This document shows, piece by piece, positions 53,663-64,000 of a stretch of DNA of 64,000 nt; the first letter of the stretch is position 1; each line of letters opens with the position of its first letter. Location: NCBI RefSeq assembly GCF_000281045.1, contig NW_008246085.1:507225-571224 (forward strand), read 5' to 3'. The notes below the pieces were generated by a model, which had not been told where the DNA came from, searched no databases, and worked only from the letters and a program-made list of their open reading frames with translations. This DNA is from Saprolegnia diclina VS20. Its lineage: Eukaryota; Oomycota; Saprolegniomycetes; Saprolegniales; Saprolegniaceae. A program made the translations under genes and the position numbers.

Positions 53663-55333
53663 ATGGCGGACGAAGTGTGGGAGATCGCGCCGGGGAAGAA
53701 GCTCGGGCCGTTCAGCCTCGGTGCCACCGTCGCCGACGTCCTCTTCCTCCTCAAGGTCCGACCTCATGCAGCCTCATGGAGGTAGCCTCATGGACGCGTA
53801 GAAGCGAACGCCATGCCGGGCCATCGAGGTGCCACCGACCTGCTCCATGGCACCTTCATGTACAGGCGGCCGTGTAGATCGTCTACTGCGAGGACGCGCC
53901 GTTCGAAATGGCCATGGTTGTCGACTCGCCCGACGATGGCGTCAAGGTACGGACGCAGCGCCGCCGGCGTCGTCGTCTCATGCTTGCTTAGTTTACCTTT
54001 GACGCAATCACGCAGCTCCTCTTGGCGATCGAAGTCTACGCGGTGAACCTCGTCGCGATGCGCTACCACAGCGAAGTCGTCTTTGGAAAAGACCGGTCGC
54101 CGACCTTCCTCTCCATCTACCAGGTGGTTGCACTCAACCTCGTCGTGCTCATGATGCTTCTTGCAGCTCTTTGGGCCAACGTACCCTGGTACCTTTGACG
54201 CCACGAGCAGCGTACTGCTCTTTCTTCATAGCATCTACGGAACCTCAGCGTACGTCATGGAATATAGGTCTACGCGCTGGGCTACCCAGGCGCGAGCTTC
54301 CTCTTTCCGATTCCATCGCAGTACAAGGCGCTGTACGCGACAAAGGAGACGCTGCCAATGGAGCTGCCGGTGCGATGTCCATCAAGACTACCTAGTAGAT
54401 CGATGTCGATAGAACGGCGCGACGCCCGCTGCGATTGGCTTTTCCATCTTTTGCGGCTCGGACAGCTCGGCGCCCGAGCCACCACTGCCCCTCAAGCCGT
54501 ACCACGATCCGCGCATCAGCGATATCTACCTGTTTCTTCCTAGGTTGTACTTTGAGGAGGTCGTCGTTCGAGCCGCGGTGAACGAGCCCCCTGTGCTTCT
54601 CTTTACGAAGAGCAAGCGCACGGTCCGCCTCGGAGCTACGCCACAGGTATACGCTCCTGCACCACGAAGTCTTTGCAAGAGATGGCGAGGTAGGATGTGG
54701 CGAGCGAGTTAGGGCCGCCGTTCTCGACGTACTACAAGACGGTGCTGGAGCACGCCACGTATAAATGCACTGCATTTCGGGAGACGACTGAGGATTCTGG
54801 CGTAGCGTGACGGGCGAGTATTTTCAAAACTACCCCGACCTCGGCCTCGACCTGCTCTTTACGCCCGAACACACGGTCGCCAAAGCGATTCTACGCACCA
54901 ACGTCCCTGGGTAGTCTTGCTCGATGCATTTCTTACCTGCATCTCGGTACTCGTAGCCACTCGGAGTTCAACGCGTACGCAAAGTGCAACTTTCGCCTCG
55001 AGCAGCTCTCGACTGACCCGGCGTTCCCGACGTTGACGCCACAGACCTCGGTACTGCTTCGGGCAATGACAGCAGAGATCTGACCCCACGACAACGAGTA
55101 GTGGCCGACGATCCAAGCCGCGATGGGTACAGACGCTGTGTTTCGCCCGACCGTGCACGACAACGGGTCGGCCGCCGACCCCTTCGGCGCCTCCTTCTTG
55201 TACACGCTCTTTCCTGGCTGCGTCCTCGAGGTCTTTTGCTCTTGTCATGGGACGCTCCATAGTGTTGTCGTAGGTGCTCCAGAACGGCGCAATTGCAAGC
55301 GTGACGCTAGCGACGTCGTTCCGCCAACGCTAA
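53663..55333 (+). CDS. PHAF1: Phagophore assembly factor 1 (UPF0183/C16orf70) homologue
   Basis: Twelve exons, join(53663..53755, 53802..53828, 53878..53946, 53992..54123, 54167..54211, 54268..54369, 54413..54646, 54694..54758, 54806..54910, 54957..55050, 55102..55230, 55274..55333); introns 43-56 nt; 384 aa; the 27-nt exon 2 is the smallest internal exon. Family signatures after splicing: LGPFSLGATVADVLFLL, EIVYCEDAPF, FTFDAITQLLLAIEVY, FGPTYPGTFDATSSVYALGYPGASF, LGATPQDVASELGPP, FQNYPDLGLDLLF, KAILRTNVPGHSEFN and VLQNGAIASVTL. In animals PHAF1 binds phosphoinositides at the forming autophagosome together with BCAS3. This is the second autophagy gene in the window. Confidence 0.92.
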
Positions 55334-55378
55334 CCCGACGATGCGATCAAAGGGATTTATATAGGGCCACGTTAGTTT

Positions 55379-56755
55379 CTAGTTGCGGTAATGGTAGGGA
55401 TCGTCCTGCGGTGGACGGGGCGGGAATTGCTGATAGTACGGCGGCGGTGGGCCTTGCTGGTGCCACGGCCCGGGATGGTCGGGGTGCATGGGGCGCCCGG
55501 GAGGTCCCGGGAACGGCCCAGGGTGGTGATGCGGCGGCATGTTGTGTGGAGGTGGGCCTTGGTGGTGATGGTGGGGAGGACCTTGCGGGTGTTGATGGTG
55601 GTGCGGCGGGTAGCCTCCGCCCTGGGGCGGGTACCCATACCCCGGCGGCGGCTGCTCAAAATACCCGCGCGGCGGCGGCTCGAAATATCCAGGCGGTGGC
55701 GCGTGGTGGTGTTGGTGCGGAGGAAACTGCGGGTGGTGCGGGTGCGGCGGGAACTGCGGCGGGAAAAAATGGGGCCGTGGCGGTCCTTGATGGTGGGTAT
55801 GGCCCGGAGGTCCTTGGTGAGGATGGCCCGGGGGACCCCGGCCGCCGCCGTGCGGTTGCTGCGGCCGCACCTTGGGCGTAGCGTCCGGGTTGTGCTTGCG
55901 CTTGGTCGCCTTGAGCTTGCGTCGGGCCTCGGCCTCGGCCTCGTCGTCGGAGAACTCCATTTCCTCGGCGCCAACTTCCTCGTCGTACAAGTTGGAGGCG
56001 TCGGTGCCCTTGATGTTGAGCTTGGATGTCTCGACGTAGGTTGCGTGCTGCGTCGTGTAGAAGACAGCGGCTTGGAGCGCGACAGACTCGGGAATGTCCT
56101 CGGGCGTCTCGAAGCGAATGAGGTACATGGGCAGCTTGACCTGGCCAAACACCTCGTCGACGCAGCCGAGGACCACGCGGCTCTGGAGACACAAGACACT
56201 GCCTTCGTCCAAGATGGCTTGGTGCGGGTGGCCCTGGATCGTGATTGACGGACCCGCACGGTTGATGTTGAGCACGTAGCCCATGCGGTCGATGGGGCAG
56301 TCGGACGTGAGTTGCACGTCGGCCTTCTTCACAGGCACCTTCTGCACCTCGTGCACCGTCGCTACGGGGCCAGCGATCAAGCTCGTGTGCTCGTCGCGCT
56401 TGAGCGCCGCCTCGATTTCGATGCGCAGCTTGCCCGTGTCTTCGTCGTCGCTGTCGTCAGGCTCGCTGTCGTCGGCCATGCTCGCATCGTCACTGCTCGA
56501 CGAGGACGGCGACGACGGCGCCGTCTCTGCACCCGCAGCAAGCTCTGCTGCGTGCACGACCGGCGCAAGGACCGGCGCCGGTGCTGTCAACGGAGTCGGC
56601 GGGACGTCCTCCATGTCGGCGACTTCGCCGTCTTCGAGGTCCATCGCCACATCGACGGCGGCGACGGCCAGCGGCGCCAGGAGCGGCGCGATCTCCGGGT
56701 CCACGACGTCCGAGACGTCGACGCCCGCGTAGCTCGCTGCGACCAAGACGTCCAT
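55379..56755 (-). CDS. NAF1: H/ACA ribonucleoprotein assembly factor NAF1-like
   Basis: Intronless, 458 aa. An acidic N-terminal third with a Ser/Asp run precedes the Gar1/NAF1 beta-barrel (about 150-245): MGYVLNINRAGPSITIQ, ILDEGSVLCLQSRVVLGCVDEVFGQVKLPMYLIRF. This is followed by KRKHNP and a long Pro/Gly/His-rich tail (PPHHHQHPQGPP). NAF1 is the nuclear chaperone later replaced by GAR1 in H/ACA snoRNPs and, in animals, telomerase RNP. The conserved LG.V.DVFG is present as LGCVDEVFG. The start chosen is the first ATG. A CATCCGGAT element is 67 nt upstream. Confidence 0.9.
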   Translation of the reverse strand: MDVLVAASYAGVDVSDVVDPEIAPLLAPLAVAAVDVAMDLEDGEVADMEDVPPTPLTAPAPVLAPVVHAAELAAGAETAPSSPSSSSSDDASMADDSEPDDSDDEDTGKLRIEIEAALKRDEHTSLIAGPVATVHEVQKVPVKKADVQLTSDCPIDRMGYVLNINRAGPSITIQGHPHQAILDEGSVLCLQSRVVLGCVDEVFGQVKLPMYLIRFETPEDIPESVALQAAVFYTTQHATYVETSKLNIKGTDASNLYDEEVGAEEMEFSDDEAEAEARRKLKATKRKHNPDATPKVRPQQPHGGGRGPPGHPHQGPPGHTHHQGPPRPHFFPPQFPPHPHHPQFPPHQHHHAPPPGYFEPPPRGYFEQPPPGYGYPPQGGGYPPHHHQHPQGPPHHHHQGPPPHNMPPHHHPGPFPGPPGRPMHPDHPGPWHQQGPPPPYYQQFPPRPPQDDPYHYRN

Positions 56756-56851
56756 CAGATCTCCAATCTTATTCGATGTGGTGGTGGATCTCGGGGCTCG
56801 CAAATTTCATTGGTTTACAAACATCCGGATAATGTGGTATATCCGAAAAGA

Positions 56852-57610
56852 TTAGCTCGCATGGTCACGGCGCTGCAGCTCGCGATGGAGCTCGACGCTC
56901 TTGACAATGACAAGCTCGAGCTTCGGGCAGCCGTGCAGCACGAGCGATAGGGCGTCGACGACGGCGCCGAGGAGGCGGTTGCCGTTGATATCGATGAGGA
57001 TCTTGGAGCAGCGCGACGCGATCGCCAGCAGTTCGTTAGTCGATCGAAAGATGTCCATTTCGATGAAGTGGCACTGCGGGTGCGACACCTTGGCGACGGC
57101 GATCGAGTCGGCCGACTTGTCGATACCCGTGACGTTCTCGAAGCCGACGGTCTCCGCAATGATCTCGACGGTCGGGCCGAGGTCGCAGCCAATCTCGAGT
57201 ACGACATCGCTCGCGTCGATCTGCGTGCGCGCGAGCCGCCGGTAGTGTGACGTCTCGGCCGTGACGAGGACGCCAGTGGCCGCATTCACCCGCCGAAGGA
57301 GCTGCGGCGTCAAGCGCGACGGCAGCGCGTGGTACGTAGAGCCGTCTGCGTACGCGATCTTGACGCGGCCCGGAAACGCTGTCGGCGCCGTGTCGACCAC
57401 GCGGGCGCGGGCAAAGAGGCGGCCCGTCGACGCCCCTTGGCGCGCGCTGTCGGCCTCGCCGCCCTTGGCCTTGCCATTGCTGACCGAGACGTAGACTAGG
57501 TCGTCCGCAATGAACGAGTCGCATGTGAAGGGCGTCGGGCGCGGGTACAGCTGCATCGGGAACTGCGCTGTGAGCGCGTCGAGGGCGCCGAGGGTCGCAG
57601 CGCTCGCCAT
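56852..57610 (-). CDS. SAM-dependent methyltransferase-like protein
   Basis: Intronless, 252 aa from the ATG at 57610. The C-terminal half has a class I methyltransferase pattern: VVLEIGCDLGPTVEIIAETVG (motif I), VTGIDKSADSIAVAK (motif II acidic residue replaced by Asp-Lys), CHFIEMDIFR and ILIDINGNRLLG. The N-terminal half contains a small beta-rich module (DDLVYVSVSNGKAKGG, GRVKIAYADGSTYHALPSRL). Substrate and family are not recognised. CATCCGGATAC lies 27 nt upstream of the start, which supports this start. Confidence 0.75.
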   Translation of the reverse strand: MASAATLGALDALTAQFPMQLYPRPTPFTCDSFIADDLVYVSVSNGKAKGGEADSARQGASTGRLFARARVVDTAPTAFPGRVKIAYADGSTYHALPSRLTPQLLRRVNAATGVLVTAETSHYRRLARTQIDASDVVLEIGCDLGPTVEIIAETVGFENVTGIDKSADSIAVAKVSHPQCHFIEMDIFRSTNELLAIASRCSKILIDINGNRLLGAVVDALSLVLHGCPKLELVIVKSVELHRELQRRDHAS

Positions 57611-57636
57611 GCGTCTTGTGCAAAATTGCCGTCCGT

Positions 57637-57647
57637 CATCCGGATAC
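57637..57647 (-). promoter_or_regulatory. CATCCGGATAC core promoter element
   Basis: 27 nt upstream of the methyltransferase start. The same 11-mer occurs upstream of TCF25 (41796) and oligopeptidase B (60125), always read on the gene's sense strand as GTATCCGGATG. Confidence 0.55.
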
Positions 57648-57793
57648 GCGACCGAAGAACGTTCCGCGGTTGGTTCCTTGGAGCGTTCCGGGATCCAACG
57701 CTGAATCCGAATCTCAATCTCAATCCAAAATCGCTCTAAGATCGTAGTCTGCTCGCAAGTACAATACATGCATTTTCACGAGGTTTCGTTGTC

Positions 57794-60074
57794 CTAGTCC
57801 TTCTTGGCGGGCGCCTTGTGGTCGTCAGCAGTCAAGCACTGGACTTGGTCGAGGAGGTAGCTCAAGTCAAAGGCCTTCTCGCGCAGGTAGTGGTAGCGGT
57901 CGCTGGCGCTAAAGTGGCCGGACGTCAAATCCATCTTGAGGAGCACGTTGTTGCTGTCCGTCTTGCGCTCACGGAGGCGCGCGACCCACTTGGTCGGCTC
58001 CCAATACGCGACGCGCGGGTCAAAGAGGCCCGACGTCACGAGCATGTTGGGGTACGCCTGCGCCTTGACGTTCTCGTACGGCGAGTAGCTGAGCATGTAC
58101 GAAAAGTACTTGGACTCGTTCGGGTTGCCCCACTCTTCCCACTCGCCCGTCGTGAGCGGAATCGTCGCGTCGCTCATCGTGTTCATCACGTCGACGAACG
58201 GGACGCCGGCAATCGCGGCCTGGAAGAGGTCCGGGCGCATGTTGAGGACGGCGCCCATGAGGAGACCGCCCGCCGACCGGCCTTCGCACGTCAGAAGCGC
58301 CGGGCGCGTCATCTCGGTCTTGACGAGGTGCTCGGCGCAGTTGACAAAGTCGGAGAACGTCTTGGCCTTGGTGAGGTACTTGGCGTCTTCGTACCACGTG
58401 CGGCCCATCTCGCCGCCGCCACGAATGTGCGCAATGACGTAGATGACGCCACGGTCGAGCAGCGGCAGCGTCGTCGCTGTGAACGTCGGGTCGATGCAGA
58501 TCTCGTACGAGCCATACCCGTACAAGTGCAACGGCTGCGGCGTCCCGGGCGTGCGCTTGTCCTTGCGGTACACGAGCGACATGGGGATCTTGGTGCCGTC
58601 CTCGGCCGCCGCCTCGATGCGCTCGCACGCGTAGAGCGACCGGTCGTAGTTGGGCACCGGGCGCTCCTTGAGCAGCGTCATCTTCTGCGTCGCAATGTCA
58701 TAGTCGTACGTTGTGTACGGCGTCGTCGGCGACGAGTACGTGAGGCGGTACGTCTTCGTGCTGTACTCCTTGTTGGGCGCGCCGCTGATCGTGTAGATCG
58801 GGTCCGAGAACACCATGCGCGTCTTGGTGAAGCTCTCGCCGTCGGGCGTGAGGATCCAGCGCTGCGTGAAGCCGTTCTGGCGGCCATGGAGCACCAGAAA
58901 CGTCTCAAAGCAGTCGACGCCATCGACCTTGACCGACGGGTCGTACGGGAAGACGTCCTTCCAGTGCGCGGCCGACGGCGTCGACACGTCTGTCATCATG
59001 AGCTTGAAGTTGACTGCGCCGTCCTTGTTGGTCTCGATAAAGAAGCTCGAGCCGTGGTGGTCGACGGCGTAGTCGACGCCCTTGACGCGCTTCTCGACGA
59101 GCGTCACGCCCTTCTCCGGCGCCTTCAAGTCGATGAACGACACCTCGGACGTCTCGCTGCTCGACGACTGCAAGAGAAGGTACCGGCCGCTGCGCGTCTT
59201 GCCCATGTACGCCGAGAAGAGCGGGTCGTTCTCCGTGTACAAGAGCTCGTCCTTGGCTGTTGCGCCCACCGTGTGGCGCCAGATCTTGTCCTGGCGGTGC
59301 GCGTCGTCCATCGTCGAGTAGTAGAGCGTCGTCGCGTCGCTGCCCCACACGAGGCCGCCCGAGACGTTCTCGATGCGGTCGGCGAGGATCTCACCCGTCC
59401 GAAGGTTCTTGACAAAGCCTTGGTACGTCTCGTAGCCGTTGAAGTCGACGCTGTACGCGAGGAACTGGTGGTCGGGGCTCACAGAGACAGCACCCACGTC
59501 GCAGTGGCTCTGGCCCTTGGCGAGCTCGTTCTCGTCCAGGATAAGCTCCTCGACAGCGTTCGGGTCGTTGCGGCCCTTGCGGCAGTGGTACGTGTAGCTG
59601 CTGCCCTTCTCGGTGCGCGTGTAGTAGAGGTAGTCGCCGTGCGGGTACGGGTACGCGGCGTCCGTCTCTTGCACGTGCGAGAGCAGCTCGTGGTACAAGT
59701 TCTCACGCGCGTTCGTCAAGTGGCTCGTCATGTGCTCCGTGTACGCGTTCTCTTGCTCGAGGTGCGCAATGACCTCCTTGTTCTTGCGCGTGTCGTCGCG
59801 GACGTAGTAGTACGGGTCCTCAATGTACAAGATCGGGTCCATCGGGTTCTCGCCGCGGTTCTCGCCCAGCACGTTGCCAAAGGGCACCATGTGCGGCTTC
59901 TTGGCCAGCACCGGCGGTGTGCGCTTCGCCTGGTCCAGCGCCGTCCTACAGTCTGGCATGAGCGCGATGATGATGCACTGCCACGTACTTGTAGAGGCCT
60001 CGGCGCGCGCGCACCGCGTACATGCCCAGCGAGAGGAGGCCCACGCCGACGCCCAAGCCCGTGCTGCGTTGCAT
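57794..60074 (-). CDS. Oligopeptidase B-like serine peptidase (S9A)
   Basis: Two exons, complement(57794..59945, 59989..60074); 43-nt intron; 745 aa. The N-terminus (STGLGVGVGLLSLGMYAVRARRG) is a membrane or organelle-targeting helix. Then come the beta-propeller and the alpha/beta hydrolase: LHLYGYGSYEICIDP, AHIRGGGEMGRTWYEDAK, the nucleophile CEGRSAGGLLMG, the aspartate at TSGLFDPRVAYWEP and the histidine in LTSGHFSASDRYHY. Oligopeptidase B cuts short peptides after Lys or Arg. An in-frame 5' extension (9 codons at 60202-60228, then a 46-nt intron and an exon from 60155) is possible, but the promoter motif at 60125 argues for the start used here. Confidence 0.92.
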
Positions 60075-60124
60075 CTTGTCGGTGAAGTCGGAAAATGGAC
60101 GGGACCACCGCTCGTTCCACGCAT

Positions 60125-60135
60125 CATCCGGATAC
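60125..60135 (-). promoter_or_regulatory. CATCCGGATAC core promoter element
   Basis: 51 nt upstream of the oligopeptidase B start. A second GCCGGATAC follows at 60148-60156, the same doublet arrangement as upstream of TCF25. Confidence 0.5.
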
Positions 60136-60238
60136 GCGGCCAGCTGCGCCGGATACTGAGCCAGGCGCGATCTTGAGGTGTCGTTGCTGGGCCTGTCTGA
60201 CCAACCAGCAACGGATGCTTGAGGCCATGGCGGCGACG

Positions 60239-60799
60239 NNNNNNNNNNNNNNNNNNNNNNNNNNNNNNNNNNNNNNNNNNNNNNNNNNNNNNNNNNNNNN
60301 NNNNNNNNNNNNNNNNNNNNNNNNNNNNNNNNNNNNNNNNNNNNNNNNNNNNNNNNNNNNNNNNNNNNNNNNNNNNNNNNNNNNNNNNNNNNNNNNNNNN
60401 NNNNNNNNNNNNNNNNNNNNNNNNNNNNNNNNNNNNNNNNNNNNNNNNNNNNNNNNNNNNNNNNNNNNNNNNNNNNNNNNNNNNNNNNNNNNNNNNNNNN
60501 NNNNNNNNNNNNNNNNNNNNNNNNNNNNNNNNNNNNNNNNNNNNNNNNNNNNNNNNNNNNNNNNNNNNNNNNNNNNNNNNNNNNNNNNNNNNNNNNNNNN
60601 NNNNNNNNNNNNNNNNNNNNNNNNNNNNNNNNNNNNNNNNNNNNNNNNNNNNNNNNNNNNNNNNNNNNNNNNNNNNNNNNNNNNNNNNNNNNNNNNNNNN
60701 NNNNNNNNNNNNNNNNNNNNNNNNNNNNNNNNNNNNNNNNNNNNNNNNNNNNNNNNNNNNNNNNNNNNNNNNNNNNNNNNNNNNNNNNNNNNNNNNNNN
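60239..60799. other. Assembly gap (N run, 561 nt)
   Basis: All bases are N. It hides the 3' end of the channel gene and any sequence between it and oligopeptidase B. Confidence 1.
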
Positions 60800-63700
60800 T
60801 CTGTGTCTGCGTCTTCAGTGTCGCAGAGACCGTCGTCAAAGCTGTCGTCCTCGTCTTCGTCCTCATCCTCGTCTTGCTCGGCGGCACTCGAGTCGACGTG
60901 GCTGAGGATGGACTCGATACTGCTTCGGCGCAGACGCTGCTGCTCCGTGCTCAATTTGCGCAGAAGCGAGAGGTCCCTTGGACCATCGTCCAACATGGGC
61001 GACGGCTCAACAACGTGGAGGTGCGCTGGCGGCTCCAGCACTCGAAGTCGCTCGGCCGCATCCTCGCGCGTCGGCTTGACCGCGATCGTGAGTTGCTTTG
61101 CGTCCTTCTTGGACACTTCTTTATGCGCCGGCTTGGGGAGGATCGGCGTCACCTTGGCCAAGCTCGAGCGCACGCTCTGCGTTCGCCGTTTGAGCAGGTG
61201 CGCGACCGCTGGCATGGCGAGCTCGTCGACCTTCTCGCCCCGAAACGCCACGTCGCTGTCATGGCGCAAAGGCGTCTCTAAGGACAGCACCGACTCGCGC
61301 GTGTCTGTGTAAAGCAGGGACCCTCGGTGGTGACGCACCACCGGAGACGACCTGGCTTCTTCGATTGCTTGGTCCTTCCTGTCTGCTTCCGTCGTGCATG
61401 GCGGTGTCTCGGTCGTCGACGCGATTTGCACTGTCTCGCTCGGCACTGACGGTTCGCTCGGTGGCACTGGGTCACTCGGTGGTGCAGCGCTCATGTCGTG
61501 TGTGGCTGCAACGGGCGTCGTGGGCCCAGACGCGGCATTCTTGTTGTTGTGCCGATGGCGCTGCGCAAGCTGCTCCCGCAGCTGGTTGTGTCGCTGGAGA
61601 AACACCGGGTCCTGTCCCAGTGCGACGAGCTCACCGGTCGCGAGGCTCCTGGCGACCACGTCGCGCACCATGCTCTTGCGGATGATGCGGCGCACGGATG
61701 GAAAGTTGTTGGTGACATCTTCAAGCGCCGAGCGCGTGAGGCAGCTCACTTCGACAAAGCAAAGCGCGCGCACGGACGCCCGGCGCTTGGCCGAGAAGAG
61801 GAGACCGCGCTCGCCAAAGTATGCGCCTTCGTGGAGCACGTTGACGACGACGATGCGGCCGTCGCTCGCCATGCGCTCGACCTGGCAGCGGCCGCGGTTG
61901 ATGATGTACATGGACGTGCCAATGCGGCCAAACACCATGATCATCTCGTTGGGCGGGTAGACAACTAGAATTGGCAGAGGAATCTCAATCTGAACCTCAA
62001 TATTTGCGTTGTACTCATTTGGAGGCGGAGTGCGATCGCAGCTAAAAAGTCTTGGGGCGCGCCTCGAAACTGATGCACCGAGCTCAAAATGTGCTGGAAC
62101 TTGAAGAGCGCGACTTCATCGCGGATCGCAGGACTCATCGAGTGGAGGACTTCGGCAATGTCGCCAATCTTGGCGTCGCGCTTGTACAGAAGGTACTTTC
62201 GAATGCGGATGCGGAGGTTCTGCGGAATGTTGTTGACGTCCAAAAAATCATTGACTTCGTCCTACACCGCATGCAATAGAGACAGAGAGAGGACAGGGAC
62301 GGTATACCATGCGGCGCTGGAACTCGAGCGTGTTGACGTTGAGGCCTTCGACGAGCTGGCACATGGTACCGACGACGTACGCGTAGACGCACGCACCGAG
62401 AAACATCATTATGACAAACAAGGCGCGCTCCGTCGAGTTGGCCGGGTAGATATCGCCGTACCCGATCGTAGTGATGGTCTAGTCAACGTAAATGGAGCAG
62501 AAGATCGTGTGGCGTGTACCATCGCAGCCCAGTAGACGGCCGCAATGTAGGCGTCGCCGATGTAGTGCTCGGGCGAGATGCTTCCAACAAGGTTGGCGGT
62601 GCTCAACCACGTGGCTTGCGGGGCTGTCATGATCGCGACCAAGTACACAAAGCAAGCCATCCACTAGACACGAATACGGTCAACGACCCTAGCGTCCTAA
62701 CGACGGGGGTACGTGGGTGAGGAGGAGGATGCCAGCGGCAAACTTGATGAGGCGAATCCAGCCGTACTTGATCGAGATGCGCATTTCGTAGCGCTGGAAA
62801 ATGCGACTCGCGACCTGTCACAGTCTGAGGTCCAAACGTATCAATCTTTCAACTCCGTACGACGATCTTGAGGATCTTTGTGAGGCGGAACATGCGAAGG
62901 AGCCGTGGCAGCTTGAGGAGGTTCGAGTTGCCGCCGCCCGACGGTAAAAAGGTCGCAAAGTAGTCAAAGGGCACGATCGAGATAAAGTCGATCGGGAACC
63001 ACGTCGAGAGGTACTCGCGCGCCCGCATTTTTGCGTCAAACTCCAAGTCGCCCTTCGGTGTGGTGTGCGGCGTCCGGAAATTGATGAAAATGTCCGTGAA
63101 AAAAATAGCGTCCGTGAGGCGGTCGACGGCGAAGAAGGGCGCCCAGTTGCTCAGGTCTTCGTATGTCCTAGCGAAGAAGCATGAGCCATTTGCATGGCGA
63201 TCGCCACGCGAACATGAGGTCGCTCAGGAACGAGAGCTGGAGCGGCAGAAAGATCGCTACGCAAGGCCCTGTTATACCGGTGACAATTGGGCGGCGACGT
63301 ACCCACGTACGACAAGGACACGATAAGGACCGCGTCCCAGAGTTTCCGAAACTGGCTGTCGGGCAAGACGACGTACTTGACGAGCTGCGCTTTTTGCTTC
63401 TTCCGGAGCGCAATGACCTCGTTTGCGACGCCAATGAAGCTGCCGAGGAGGTAGTTCTCCCACTCGTACTCGTGGTCTTCAAACTTGCTCGCACCTTCTA
63501 AGATCTGCGTATCGCGGAACCGCTTGTCGTACTCGGCCGCGTGCGACGGCCGCTTGTGTCGCTTCCGATGCGTCTCCATACTGCCCGTGGGCTTGTCGGC
63601 GCCGAGGAGCTTGCTCGCCTTGTCCGACCGCGTGCGGGATGACAGCCGGCCCTTCTCGAGCGACCGCGCCGACTGGTTGGTGAGCGGCAGCCGCAAATTG

Positions 63701-63891
63701 GCCCGCGAGAGCATCGGCGGCACCCGGCGCGACGAGATCGCGGTCGTCGCCTGGCGGAACGGGACGTCGTCGTGGCGGCCCTTGCTCGGGCCTTCGTGGC
63801 GGCCCTTGCTCGACGAGTCGCGCTGGCCTCTGCTGGGCGACCGCCGAGGCGAGTTCGACGACCCCCGGCGCATCATGGTGCCCGGGATCAT
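60800..63891 (-). CDS. Voltage-gated K+ channel with cyclic-nucleotide-binding domain (3' end in gap)
   Basis: Eight exons visible, complement(<60800..61964, 62015..62261, 62308..62478, 62520..62663, 62713..62814, 62861..63167, 63208..63256, 63303..63891); introns 40-50 nt; more than 920 aa. A basic Ser/Arg-rich cytosolic N-terminus (about 140 residues) precedes six transmembrane segments: S1 RKLWDAVLIVSLSYV, S2 with IFFTDIFINFR, S4 LLKLPRLLRMFRLTKILKIV, S5 LLLTHWMACFVYLVAIM, and the selectivity filter TTIGYGD, which predicts K+ selectivity. After a C-linker the CNB domain has YPPNEMIMVFGRIGTSMYIINRG and the cassette FGERGLLFSAKRRASVRA. It is related to HCN/EAG/CNG channels. The long tail is Ser/Pro-rich, then strongly acidic before the gap. 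Confidence 0.92.
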
Positions 63892-64000
63892 CGTGTCGGC
63901 GAAACTGTTGCTGCGATCGGGGGTTTCCGGACTTGAAGCCGCAATCGACAAAGTTATAATTACGCGAATGGCACTTGCACAACCGACGACTTGAAACGTT

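Noticed and set aside
57818-60085. Long forward open frame (755 codons) opposite oligopeptidase B
   Set aside because: Antisense shadow with an Arg/Val-rich composition and no domain.
60155-60228. A 5' extension of oligopeptidase B with an extra intron
   Set aside because: The frame and splice sites allow it, but the CATCCGGATAC doublet lies inside it at the spacing seen just upstream of other starts.

Overview
The window looks like nuclear DNA of an oomycete, most likely a saprolegnialean (Saprolegnia, Achlya or Aphanomyces relatives). The evidence is GC-rich coding sequence with G or C at third codon positions, tightly packed genes on both strands, and very short uniform introns (about 38-68 nt, mostly GTACG...TAG). 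Two protein families also fit: a G-protein-coupled receptor fused to a lipid phosphatase (an oomycete 'GPCR-bigram') and a secreted or surface protein built from Thr-Asp-Ala-Pro repeats. I assembled 31 protein genes by hand from splice signals. In almost all of them the exon phases close exactly and the spliced protein matches its family across each junction. No rRNA, tRNA, CRISPR array or recognisable transposon was found. One 561-nt assembly gap (N) lies at 60239-60799.

Layout. 1-5.3 kb: TDAP-repeat membrane protein, membrane thioredoxin, Sfi1-like coiled coil and an atypical CaMK-type kinase. 6.0-13.5 kb: complete telomerase reverse transcriptase, a TRMT11 tRNA methyltransferase fused to ankyrin repeats, and CDK8. 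13.6-22.1 kb: receptor-5-phosphatase fusion, MED31, CDC25, a BSD-domain protein and an unknown protein. 22.1-32.4 kb: a DGCR8/Pasha-like double-stranded-RNA-binding protein, an NBR1-like autophagy receptor, a B3GNTL1-type glycosyltransferase, a type I membrane protein with a beta-adaptin-appendage-like tail, and a cyclin. 32.7-45.6 kb: ovothiol-type methyltransferase, SPRING1 homologue, EDR2-C protein, GH17 glucanase, TCF25, cytochrome P450 and HAT1. 45.9-60.1 kb: RNA polymerase III subunit RPC2, a C2/zinc-finger/tandem pseudokinase protein, PHAF1, NAF1, a methyltransferase and oligopeptidase B. 60.8-63.9 kb: a cyclic-nucleotide-binding K+ channel whose 3' end is lost in the gap.

The genes are mostly independent housekeeping and signalling genes, not a pathway cluster. 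Some share themes: CDK8 and MED31 (Mediator), NBR1-like and PHAF1 (autophagy), TERT and NAF1 (telomerase catalysis and H/ACA RNP assembly), CDC25 and a cyclin (cell cycle). Many genes are divergently paired over short shared promoters. Two short sequence motifs recur just upstream of start codons and are proposed as core promoter elements.

The most striking item is the protein at 22149-24447. It has a WW domain followed by two dsRNA-binding domains in the order and with the signature residues of DGCR8/Pasha, the Microprocessor partner of Drosha, which is best known from animals and their close unicellular relatives.
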